A DNA stretch of 31,508 bases from an uncultured Parabacteroides sp. (GTDB lineage: Bacteria; Bacteroidota; Bacteroidia; Bacteroidales; Tannerellaceae): NCBI GenBank assembly GCA_900541965.1, contig UQLN01000053.1, positions 1-31,508 on the forward strand, written 5' to 3'. The notes beneath the pieces were generated by a model. It was not told where the DNA came from and ran no database searches. It worked only from the letters and a program-made list of their open reading frames with translations. Positions 15,531 to 22,326 of the stretch are shown piece after piece; within the stretch, counting starts at the first letter, position 1; the number at the start of each line of letters is the position of its first letter. The translations under genes were made by a program, and so were the position numbers.

Positions 15531-17201
15531 ATGGATTGGTTACAAGAAGCCTTTTTCACGCCATCAATGGTTCAGGCGGTTATTATCATCTCACTGGTAT
15601 CCGCACTGGGTTTATATTTAGGAAGAATCAAGATATTCGGTATCTCACTGGGTATCACTTTTGTTTTCTTTGCCGGTATCTTTGCCGGACATCTTGGTAT
15701 CGTTGTCAATAAAGATATGCTCTATTTTGCCCAAAGCTTTGGGCTGATACTTTTTGTATATTCTTTAGGTATGCAGGTCGGCCCCGGCTTTTTCTCTTCC
15801 CTGAAGAAAGGTGGTATCGCTTTGAATATGATGGGACTCAGTGTAGTCATGCTTGGGCTTCTCCTCGCTGTAGGATTTCACTTTATTACAGGTATTTCAC
15901 TTTCCAATATGATAGGCTTGCTTTGCGGGGCAGTAACCAATACACCCGCACTGGGTGCTGCGCAACAAGCTCTGCTGCAATTAGACCCATCCAATACGAG
16001 AGGGGTTACAGATATGGCATTGGCATGTGCAGTTGCCTACCCATTAGGAGTTGTGGGGGTGATATTGGCTATTGTTGTGTTAAGAAACTTCTTCTCGGGA
16101 GAGCAGGAAACCGGTACTAAAGATAAACGGGATACCACCACTTATGTTGCCGAATTTCATGTCAGCAATCCGGGTATCTATAATAAAAGTATCAAAGATA
16201 TAATGAAATTAACCGACAGGCATTTTGTTATTTCCCGGGTATGGCGCAATGGAAAAGTCAGTATCCCGACATCTGATACATTGCTGAAAGAACACGACCA
16301 CCTTCTGATTATATCGGTCAAAGCAGACGTTGAATCTATCAAGGCATTATTCGGAGAACAGGAAAATGTAGACTGGAACAAAGAAGACATCGATTGGAAT
16401 GCTATCGATAGCCAACTGGTTTCACGTCGTATCGCCGTCACCCGCAACCGGGTAAACGGAGTAAAACTGGGCTCCCTCCGCCTCCGTAACCTATATGGCA
16501 TCAATATCACTCGTGTAAACCGTGCAGGCATCGACTTGTTGGCATCCCGAGACCTGCGCTTGCAGATTGGCGACCGGTTAACAATCGTGGGAGAGGCTAA
16601 TTCGGTAAATACAGTAGGTAAAATATTAGGAGATGAAATCAAACGATTGGATACCCCTAATTTATTATCCGTATTCGTCGGTATATCACTGGGAATGTTA
16701 TTGGGAGCTCTGCCTATCACATTTCCGGGAATGTCTACTCCGGTAAAATTAGGTATTGCCGGAGGTCCGATCATTGTAGGTATCCTGATGGGGGCATTCG
16801 GTCCGCGTTTTCATCTTACCACTTATACAACAATGAGTGCCAACCTGATGCTACGTCAATTAGGCATTGTTATCTATCTTGCTGGGCTGGGCATTGAATC
16901 CGGGGCACATTTCTTCGAAACGATATTCCGTGCCGAGGGATTGATATGGATCGGATTAGGCTTCCTGCTAACCATTGTCCCGGTACTGATTGTTGGTTTT
17001 ATCGCAGCCCGTTTCTTCAATCTGGATTACGGTCATAATATCGGTATGCTGTGCGGTAGCATGGCAAATCCGATGGCACTGAGTTATGCCAACACGACTG
17101 TAGAAGGCGACGAGCCTTCCGTTTCCTATGCTACCGTATATCCGCTTTCAATGTTTATACGTGTAATAACTACGCAGTTAGTATTAATGTTGCTTTTATA
17201 A
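15531..17201 (+). CDS. AspT/YidE/YbjL-family membrane transporter with two TrkA-C domains
   Basis: A 556-residue inner-membrane protein with the two-half layout of the aspartate:alanine exchanger family. Hydrophobic segments (about 10-185) include the conserved GLILFVYSLGMQVGPGFF and the GAVTNTPALGAAQQAL motif. Two soluble TrkA-C/RCK-C domains follow (about 205-272 and 293-362, with HDHLLIISV and GDRLTIVGE as their last strands). The second membrane half (about 385-556) repeats the pattern with GIVIYLAGLGIESGAHFF and the GSMANPMALSYAN motif. The substrate is not determined; AspT itself exchanges aspartate for alanine, and most homologues are uncharacterised. The gene has its own strong promoter and appears monocistronic. 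Confidence 0.9.
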   Translation: MDWLQEAFFTPSMVQAVIIISLVSALGLYLGRIKIFGISLGITFVFFAGIFAGHLGIVVNKDMLYFAQSFGLILFVYSLGMQVGPGFFSSLKKGGIALNMMGLSVVMLGLLLAVGFHFITGISLSNMIGLLCGAVTNTPALGAAQQALLQLDPSNTRGVTDMALACAVAYPLGVVGVILAIVVLRNFFSGEQETGTKDKRDTTTYVAEFHVSNPGIYNKSIKDIMKLTDRHFVISRVWRNGKVSIPTSDTLLKEHDHLLIISVKADVESIKALFGEQENVDWNKEDIDWNAIDSQLVSRRIAVTRNRVNGVKLGSLRLRNLYGINITRVNRAGIDLLASRDLRLQIGDRLTIVGEANSVNTVGKILGDEIKRLDTPNLLSVFVGISLGMLLGALPITFPGMSTPVKLGIAGGPIIVGILMGAFGPRFHLTTYTTMSANLMLRQLGIVIYLAGLGIESGAHFFETIFRAEGLIWIGLGFLLTIVPVLIVGFIAARFFNLDYGHNIGMLCGSMANPMALSYANTTVEGDEPSVSYATVYPLSMFIRVITTQLVLMLLL

Positions 17202-17286
17202 AGACAATAGTTCGTCAAACATTCAATTTACATTTATGCCGCAATAACGGCAAATTTAAGATCCTCTTCCCGTACAACAAATACAA

Positions 17287-17311
17287 ATTGTCATTTTGAC
17301 AAAATGACAAT
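17287..17311. repeat. 25-base palindrome
   Basis: ATTGTCATTTTG (17287-17298), a central A, and CAAAATGACAAT (17300-17311) form a perfect 12-base-arm palindrome. With a one-base centre it suits a dimeric protein-binding site better than an RNA hairpin. Confidence 0.75.
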
Positions 17312-17451
17312 CTATCCCCTCCAGGCTTTACTTGTATGGGGCAATATCCGGTACAGATTGCAAATATGCTGCTCTTGTGAAGTTCAGCTTTATCAGTTTG
17401 TTGACGCAGATGGATTTCAGGCAGCTAAAAGATAGGACGCGAAATTTATTT

Positions 17452-17538
17452 ATTAGACGCGGATACCGCAGATAAAGGCGGATTAATACATGTTATATAT
17501 TTCTTAATCTGCGTTTATCTGCGGCATCCGCGTCTAAT
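17452..17538. repeat. 35-base-arm inverted repeat built of GCGGAT/GCAGAT units
   Basis: The left arm 17452-17486 and right arm 17504-17538 are complementary over 35 bases with 3 mismatches, around a 17-base loop. Each arm contains three successive 10-11-base units of the form CGC(A/G)GATAA, for example ACGCGGATA, CCGCAGATAAA, GGCGGATTAA. One more related unit, ACGCAGATGGATTT, occurs nearby at about 17404. Dispersed CGCAGATTAACGCGGAT-like repeats are known from Bacteroides intergenic regions (recalled, not searched). Confidence 0.85.
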
Positions 17539-17648
17539 CATATTGTTGTTGTTTTTGCAGAATAATAATCTATTTAATATCTATGTTAAGTCCGGTTTTT
17601 CAACCATTCCAGAATCGTGTCCATGCTTAATAACATCTTAAAACGAAA

Positions 17649-17691
17649 CATATATGCTTTGATTTCAAAACATATATGTTTTAAAATCAAA
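17649..17691. repeat. CATATATG pair inside a near-perfect palindrome
   Basis: TTTGATTT (17658-17665), one mismatch, the 16-base palindrome AAAACATATATGTTTT (17667-17682), and AAATCAAA (17684-17691) form a 34-base palindrome. It contains CATATATG at 17671-17678, and another CATATATG lies at 17649-17656, 22 bases away. The box and spacing resemble the CATATATA pairs of the locus promoters at 19258 and 24603. Confidence 0.6.
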
Positions 17692-17884
17692 ATATAGGTG
17701 TTTTGCCGCGCAGATTATTGTTTTTTTATGCGCGGACAGTTGGAATTAGTACCGCAACTAATTGAAATTACCCTTGGAATAGATGGGAATAAATGCCGGA
17801 TAATAGAAAAAATCCCCCTGATTCAATGCCCGGAAGTGCCCGGATTCCTCTGAAAAGCGGTATTTGTTCATTGTTCAAGTCAAT

Positions 17885-17932
17885 AAAAAAGGGCTTACGC
17901 TATAATAATGCTATTATTTATAGCAAAACCCT
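17885..17932 (-). terminator. Intrinsic terminator of the GntR-type regulator gene
   Basis: Read on the minus strand, AGGG, GCTATAAATAAT and their complements form a stem with small bulges, ending GCCC followed by TTTTTT (17890-17885). It lies 37 bases beyond the regulator stop codon. Confidence 0.75.
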
Positions 17933-17968
17933 AACACTATGATTGACTGAGAAGCAATTACGAATTCT

Positions 17969-19069
17969 TTATTTCTTCCGTATAAAAACACTCGAATCCC
18001 GGGGTATAATTTCTCCGGTAAGATTGACAGCGACAGGAACGGCATTCCGGTTTTTTATTCGCCGTATCATCAACTCTACACTGACGTTGGCTATTTCTTC
18101 ACAGGGTTGTTTGAAAGAAGTCAATGCATGTTTAAGATGCTGGGAATATTTCATATTATCATAACCGCAAATCAGCAAATCCGATGAGATTTTAAGTCCG
18201 ATTGCATCAATGGTAGACATTAAGACGGCGGCTGTAGAATCGTTAGCACAGATTATACCTGTTTTTCCAGGAATAACCGGTATCTGTTCCACAAACTTTA
18301 CATCTTCAGGATTTCCGCAATAAACATTACTTTCATTAAACGGGAGGTTATATTTTTGAACAACATATTTAATTCCCGATAAACGCAACATCACAGAACT
18401 GGCAGAATCCGGGCGGTAGAAATAATGGATTAACTCACAACCAGCATCTACCAGATGCTGCGCCATCAAACAACCGGCATTGAAGTTATCCAAAGAAACA
18501 AGGTCGAATGTGCTTCGTTCAGGAAAATTCAGCACATCGCGGTCTATCAGTATCAAAGGTATACCGGCATTCTTAATGTCTCTGCAAATACGAATATTTA
18601 TTTCATTGGCATCCGGAACCCTTTCCAATGGAGAAAAGAAAATACCATCCACCTTTCTTTTTATATAATTATCACAACATGTTTCTATCAATGTCCTCCT
18701 TATACCGGCACTACTTGCCGTAGCCCCTTCCCAAAGACAATTAAAACGACCGCTTTCGGATAATTTCAGAAGCTGGTCGTTAATGATGGAAAATATTTCA
18801 GATTCTCCAGCCCCTGGCAATAATAACCCAAATGTGATTTCGGTAGTTGCATTTTCATGGACAACAATAGTGCCTAACCCTTTCGTCTTTTTCAAATAAC
18901 CTTCCGCCTGAAGCTGGTTGTACACCTTAGCTATTGTAGGGCGGGATACGGAATACTTCTGTGCAAGCGTCTGCTCTGTCGGTAATAATGAACCGGCAGG
19001 AAAATCGCCATTGGTTATTTCATCTTTCAGAGTGGTATAAATAGTCTTATAGTTAATCTTTACTTCCAT
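17969..19069 (-). CDS. GntR-family transcriptional regulator with LacI-type sugar-binding domain
   Basis: A protein of about 366 residues of the AraR type. An N-terminal winged helix of the GntR family (about residues 1-72, with GSLLPTEQTLAQKYSVSRPT and AEGYLKKTKGLGTIV) is joined to a periplasmic-binding-protein-like effector domain (about 78-360, with DGIFFSPLER, IPLILIDRD, IICANDSTAA and LLICGYDN). Such proteins usually repress sugar-use genes until their ligand binds. It faces the GH32-like/kinase operon across a 305-base AT-rich gap and probably binds the CATATATA boxes of both locus promoters. A GTG one codon earlier (19072) could also start translation; ATG at 19069 is preferred. A TAAATTTG box (19102-19095, minus) and a terminator at 17885-17932 bound the unit. 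Confidence 0.9.
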   Translation of the reverse strand: MEVKINYKTIYTTLKDEITNGDFPAGSLLPTEQTLAQKYSVSRPTIAKVYNQLQAEGYLKKTKGLGTIVVHENATTEITFGLLLPGAGESEIFSIINDQLLKLSESGRFNCLWEGATASSAGIRRTLIETCCDNYIKRKVDGIFFSPLERVPDANEINIRICRDIKNAGIPLILIDRDVLNFPERSTFDLVSLDNFNAGCLMAQHLVDAGCELIHYFYRPDSASSVMLRLSGIKYVVQKYNLPFNESNVYCGNPEDVKFVEQIPVIPGKTGIICANDSTAAVLMSTIDAIGLKISSDLLICGYDNMKYSQHLKHALTSFKQPCEEIANVSVELMIRRIKNRNAVPVAVNLTGEIIPRDSSVFIRKK

Positions 19070-19094
19070 CACTTGAGTTCTTTTATTATAAATG

Positions 19095-19102
19095 CAAATT
19101 TA
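19095..19102 (-). promoter_or_regulatory. Possible -7 promoter element of the regulator gene
   Basis: TAAATTTG on the minus strand fits TAnnTTTG and lies 25 bases before the ATG at 19069. No matching -33 TTTG is seen, and the surroundings are so AT-rich that chance is possible. Confidence 0.35.
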
Positions 19103-19257
19103 ATAATTATTTATCAACTGTTTACATATCTGTTTAAAATACGTGTCAAAAATATTTTTCCTTATTATAATACACAACGACGTATGACAAACATTATTTT
19201 CCACAAATATACATATATTTTACCATATATGTAATATTAATGACAATAATATATTAT

Positions 19258-19307
19258 CATATATATTCATTTTATGTTTGCATATATAAAATTTAGTATT
19301 ACATTTG
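19258..19307 (+). promoter_or_regulatory. Promoter and putative operator of the GH32-like/kinase operon
   Basis: TTTG (19277-19280), a 19-base spacer and TACATTTG (19300-19307) form a full Bacteroidetes promoter. Two CATATATA boxes (19258-19265 and 19281-19288) lie 23 bases apart, the second abutting the -33 element, where a bound repressor would block RNA polymerase. A palindromic CATATATG lies further upstream (19224-19231). The same arrangement recurs before susC at 24603-24652. Confidence 0.8.
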
Positions 19308-19311
19308 CAGA

Positions 19312-19328
19312 CGATATGAAGCATATCG
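19312..19328 (+). other. Leader hairpin at the start of the GH32-like operon mRNA
   Basis: CGATATG (19312-19318), loop AAG, CATATCG (19322-19328) form a perfect 7-base stem right at the predicted transcript start. It may stabilise the 5' end or be one more half-site for the regulator. It is absent from the susC leader. Confidence 0.4.
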
Positions 19329-19374
19329 GTTCAAGAAAAGAAAATTCCATCGTATAACTCTAATTCTACATATC

Positions 19375-20853
19375 ATGAAGAAAATTGTATTATCAGTCTG
19401 TCTGTTTTCCGTAATCGGTGCAACAGCACAAGTTGTTAAGGATTATAATCCGGCTATCCAAAAAACTACGCATATCCAATATTTCAAACCGACGGAAGAA
19501 CGTTTGTTTACCGGAGATTGCATGCCCTATTACCATAACGGTACATTCTACCTGTATTGGCTACTTGATGAAGGGCATCATTCGGGATTAGGCGGACTGG
19601 GCGGACACCAATGGGCATTAAGTACCTCCGAGGATTTAAAAACCTGGAAACATTATCCGGTTGCCGTCGGTATTGACGAAGAATGGGAAAAATCCATTTG
19701 TACCGGTTCTGTACTTGAAAATAACGGCAAATTTTATGCATTCTATTCCACTCGGGTAAAAGAAAACGGACAGGTACACGAACAACTCAGTTATGCTATA
19801 AGTACCGACGGAGGGAAAAAATATATCAAACAACAACCCAATCCTTTCTATTTCGCACCGGAAGAATGCGTAAGCCGGGATTTCCGCGACCCCAAAGCTT
19901 TCAAAGATGAAAACGGACTATTCCACCTCTTTATCTCAGGATATAAAAAGAACCCTGAACTGGAAGGCTTTGGAGGCTATCTTGTACATCTGGTATCCAA
20001 CGATCTGAAAAATTGGAAAGAAATAGAGTCCCCTCTTACCGGGCAGGTAGCCACCCCCGAATGTTCGGACTATTTTAAATGGAATGATTGGTATTATCTT
20101 CTTTACAGTGTAGGCGGAGATAGCTATTACGTAAAATCCAAACAACCTTACGGTCCTTGGGAATACCCTACGACACAAGCCTTTGTTGAAAGATGGGCAA
20201 GTGTATACAAAACTTCAGGTTTTAAAAACGGAAGAAGAATTGCAGTTGCTTATATGCCTTGCAGACGCGATGGAAAAGACAACGGAAGCGATATCTGGGG
20301 AGGAAACGCTTTACTTAGAGAGGTCAGCCAGTTGCCTGACGGAACACTTTATACCAAATTCCTTCCGGAAGTGCTCCCTGCAATGAAACCGGTACAAACC
20401 CCCGCAATCCAGATTCCGTCATCCAGCCGTACTGCGTTGCTGAAAGGAGATAAGCTCATCATGAATGCACCTAATGGTATAAGTACAGCTTCTCTTCTAA
20501 ATTTACCAGGTAACTATCGTATTACCATGGAAATACAACCGGATGGGAATTATGACGAACTGGGACTGTTTGTCAGAGCAACAGGCAAAGAAAAAAGAGG
20601 ATATAAACTGGAACTTAACCCGAATAAAGAAAGTATCTTTATCCACAATACCGGGATAAATGGAGTAAAAGGCCTACGTGAACCTCTTATTTTAGACGTA
20701 ATTGTAAAAAATGAATTCATCGATGTTTGCCTGAACAGCCAAAGATGCATCATTAATCGCCTCGCAGAACAAAAGGGGAAAAATCTTTTCTTCTTTATCA
20801 AAAACGGCAGTGCTACTTTCAAAAATATAAAAGTACAAGAAATAACCGATTAA
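19375..20853 (+). CDS. Secreted GH32-like five-bladed beta-propeller glycosidase
   Basis: A 492-residue protein with a cleavable signal peptide (MKKIVLSVCLFSVIGATAQ), so periplasmic. It has the layout of GH32 enzymes, which cleave beta-fructofuranosides: a propeller (about 35-335) then a beta-sandwich (about 350-490, ending NGSATFKNIKVQEI). The three acidic positions are in place: Asp48 in FTGDCMPYYHNGTFYLYW, Asp172 in FRDPKAF and Glu229 in ATPECSDYF. The nucleophile motif is GDCMP instead of the usual NDPNG, and the region before the sandwich reads GRRIAVAYMP where GH32 has GR-xx-W. So this is a distinct branch of the GH-J clan, and its sugar may not be fructose. It is the first gene of an operon with the FGGY kinase (12-base gap) and a second propeller protein. 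Confidence 0.8.
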   Translation: MKKIVLSVCLFSVIGATAQVVKDYNPAIQKTTHIQYFKPTEERLFTGDCMPYYHNGTFYLYWLLDEGHHSGLGGLGGHQWALSTSEDLKTWKHYPVAVGIDEEWEKSICTGSVLENNGKFYAFYSTRVKENGQVHEQLSYAISTDGGKKYIKQQPNPFYFAPEECVSRDFRDPKAFKDENGLFHLFISGYKKNPELEGFGGYLVHLVSNDLKNWKEIESPLTGQVATPECSDYFKWNDWYYLLYSVGGDSYYVKSKQPYGPWEYPTTQAFVERWASVYKTSGFKNGRRIAVAYMPCRRDGKDNGSDIWGGNALLREVSQLPDGTLYTKFLPEVLPAMKPVQTPAIQIPSSSRTALLKGDKLIMNAPNGISTASLLNLPGNYRITMEIQPDGNYDELGLFVRATGKEKRGYKLELNPNKESIFIHNTGINGVKGLREPLILDVIVKNEFIDVCLNSQRCIINRLAEQKGKNLFFFIKNGSATFKNIKVQEITD

Positions 20854-20865
20854 ATTATAACTAAT

Positions 20866-22290
20866 ATGGCACAGAACCCTTGCATAGTTGGTTTTGACTT
20901 TGGTACCACTTCACTGTCGGCTGTTGTAATCAGCCTGAAAAAGAAAAAAATAGAAAAAGAGCTATGCTATACGACAAATGCTTATCTTCCTTTTGAAGAG
21001 GCATGGAGGAAGGAACAATCCCTGGATAAACTGTCGGCTTTATTCTTCAAGATATTGGATGAAATAAATGCCATTAAAGACATAAACATCGTATCATACG
21101 GATTTACCGGACAAATGCATGGCATTATCGGATTAAACCAGCAGGGAAAAGCTGTTACCAATCTGGTGACTTGGCAAGATAAAAGCGGAAACATGCTTTT
21201 ACCCGAAGGTATCAGCCTGTTGGAAAAAGTCCAAACATCCACATCCGATGCCCTTGCTAACGGATATGGCATTATTACTCTTTATAAATGGTTACACTGT
21301 GATAAGAGGACAGACATAACCGGTTTTTGTACGGTTGCCGATTACTTTGCATCAATGCTGGCAGAAACAAAACCGGATTATATGAATGAATCCAATGCAC
21401 ACAGTATCGGGCTTTTCAATATACAAACCTCGGAATGGGATCGGGAGGCTATCCGGAAACTTCAGATGGAAACTATTCATTTCCCTCGAATTTCATCCGA
21501 TTCACAAATCATCGGTTATGCCAATAACATACCTGTAATTTGTGCCATAGGTGATAATCAAGCGAGTTTCTTAGGAAGTGTAACCAACCCGGAAGAAGCT
21601 ATACTCCTAAATGCCGGAACAGGAACCCAACTATCCTGCCTCATCAACAAAGAAGATATAAAGATATATGAAAAATATATCGACGGATTTGAAACGCAGC
21701 TACGTCCTTATAATGAAACTTCGTTTCTTTTAGCGACCAGCTTTATCAACGGAGGTTCGGTATATAAATCCTTATTCAACTTCTTCAAAGAAGTAGGTAC
21801 AGTCCTTTTAGGCTCCGCGCAGATGGACGAAAACATGTTATGGAAAAAAATGGAAGCATGCGGACAAGAAGTTTTGAATGAAACCAACCAACTGCAAATC
21901 TCTCCGCTTTTAGACGGACAGCGAAAAGATTTATCCCGAAGAGGTTCTATCGATAATCTGTCTGCTTATAACTTCCATCCGGGATACTTCATTTCCGGCT
22001 TTCTGACCGGATTGTCGGAATATTATATGACCGGCTTCTACCCTGAACTAAGGGAACGGACACACTATATCTGCGCAAGCGGGAACGGACTGAAACGAAA
22101 CACGCTTTTCCGGAATATCATTGAAAAAACTTTCGGATGTCCTTTATATACGGTTGCCTACAATGAGGAAGCTTCAGTCGGAGCAGCCCTGAACGGAGCT
22201 ATGGGTATCCATGCCATACAAAAAGAAGATTGTGGAATATTCTTATCCGCATTATCTGAAACCTCGGACAAGCAACCAGTTCATCCATAA
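20866..22290 (+). CDS. FGGY-family carbohydrate kinase (xylulokinase/sedoheptulokinase-like)
   Basis: A 474-residue cytosolic kinase without signal peptide or membrane segment. The phosphate-binding FDFGTTSLSAVV opens the protein. GFTGQMHGI (79-87) and TWQDKS (102-107) form the sugar side, GDNQASFLG (229-237) carries the catalytic base Asp230, and LLNAGTGTQLS (248-258) binds ATP. The GQMHG motif is typical of the xylulokinase/sedoheptulokinase side of the family rather than glycerol or gluconate kinases, and GDNQAS resembles sedoheptulokinase. The exact sugar is an inference. It sits between two secreted GH32-like genes, so it most likely phosphorylates the ketose they release. This differs from known fructan loci, which use a PfkB-family fructokinase. 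It begins 12 bases after the preceding gene; the next gene starts 36 bases later. Confidence 0.9.
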   Translation: MAQNPCIVGFDFGTTSLSAVVISLKKKKIEKELCYTTNAYLPFEEAWRKEQSLDKLSALFFKILDEINAIKDINIVSYGFTGQMHGIIGLNQQGKAVTNLVTWQDKSGNMLLPEGISLLEKVQTSTSDALANGYGIITLYKWLHCDKRTDITGFCTVADYFASMLAETKPDYMNESNAHSIGLFNIQTSEWDREAIRKLQMETIHFPRISSDSQIIGYANNIPVICAIGDNQASFLGSVTNPEEAILLNAGTGTQLSCLINKEDIKIYEKYIDGFETQLRPYNETSFLLATSFINGGSVYKSLFNFFKEVGTVLLGSAQMDENMLWKKMEACGQEVLNETNQLQISPLLDGQRKDLSRRGSIDNLSAYNFHPGYFISGFLTGLSEYYMTGFYPELRERTHYICASGNGLKRNTLFRNIIEKTFGCPLYTVAYNEEASVGAALNGAMGIHAIQKEDCGIFLSALSETSDKQPVHP

Positions 22291-22326
22291 CAGAAATAAT
22301 ACACAAATTCATAAAAACAAACAGGA

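Larger units (their letters stand above)
17202..17884. other. Repeat-rich non-coding region
   Basis: About 680 bases with no credible gene on either strand. Beginning after the transporter stop it holds a weak hairpin TGCCG...CGGCA (17237-17252), a 25-base palindrome (17287-17311), a long inverted repeat (17452-17538), a CATATATG-containing palindrome (17658-17691), then unstructured sequence up to the minus-strand terminator. Each larger element is listed separately. Confidence 0.7.

Noticed and set aside
15386..15712. Plus-strand open frame of 108 codons at the start of the transporter gene
   Set aside because: It covers the promoter and then reads the transporter gene in a wrong frame. 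The 15531 frame has the clear family match.
17452..17538. Inverted repeat as the ends of an insertion sequence
   Set aside because: The arms are only 17 bases apart with no transposase or flanking target duplication visible, so it is a hairpin-type repeat.
17202..17968. CRISPR array in the repeat-rich gap
   Set aside because: The repeats are inverted and irregular. There are no equal direct repeats with equal spacers and no cas genes.
17943..18164. Plus-strand open frame of 73 codons at the regulator 3' end
   Set aside because: It is antisense to the end of the regulator gene and resembles no protein.
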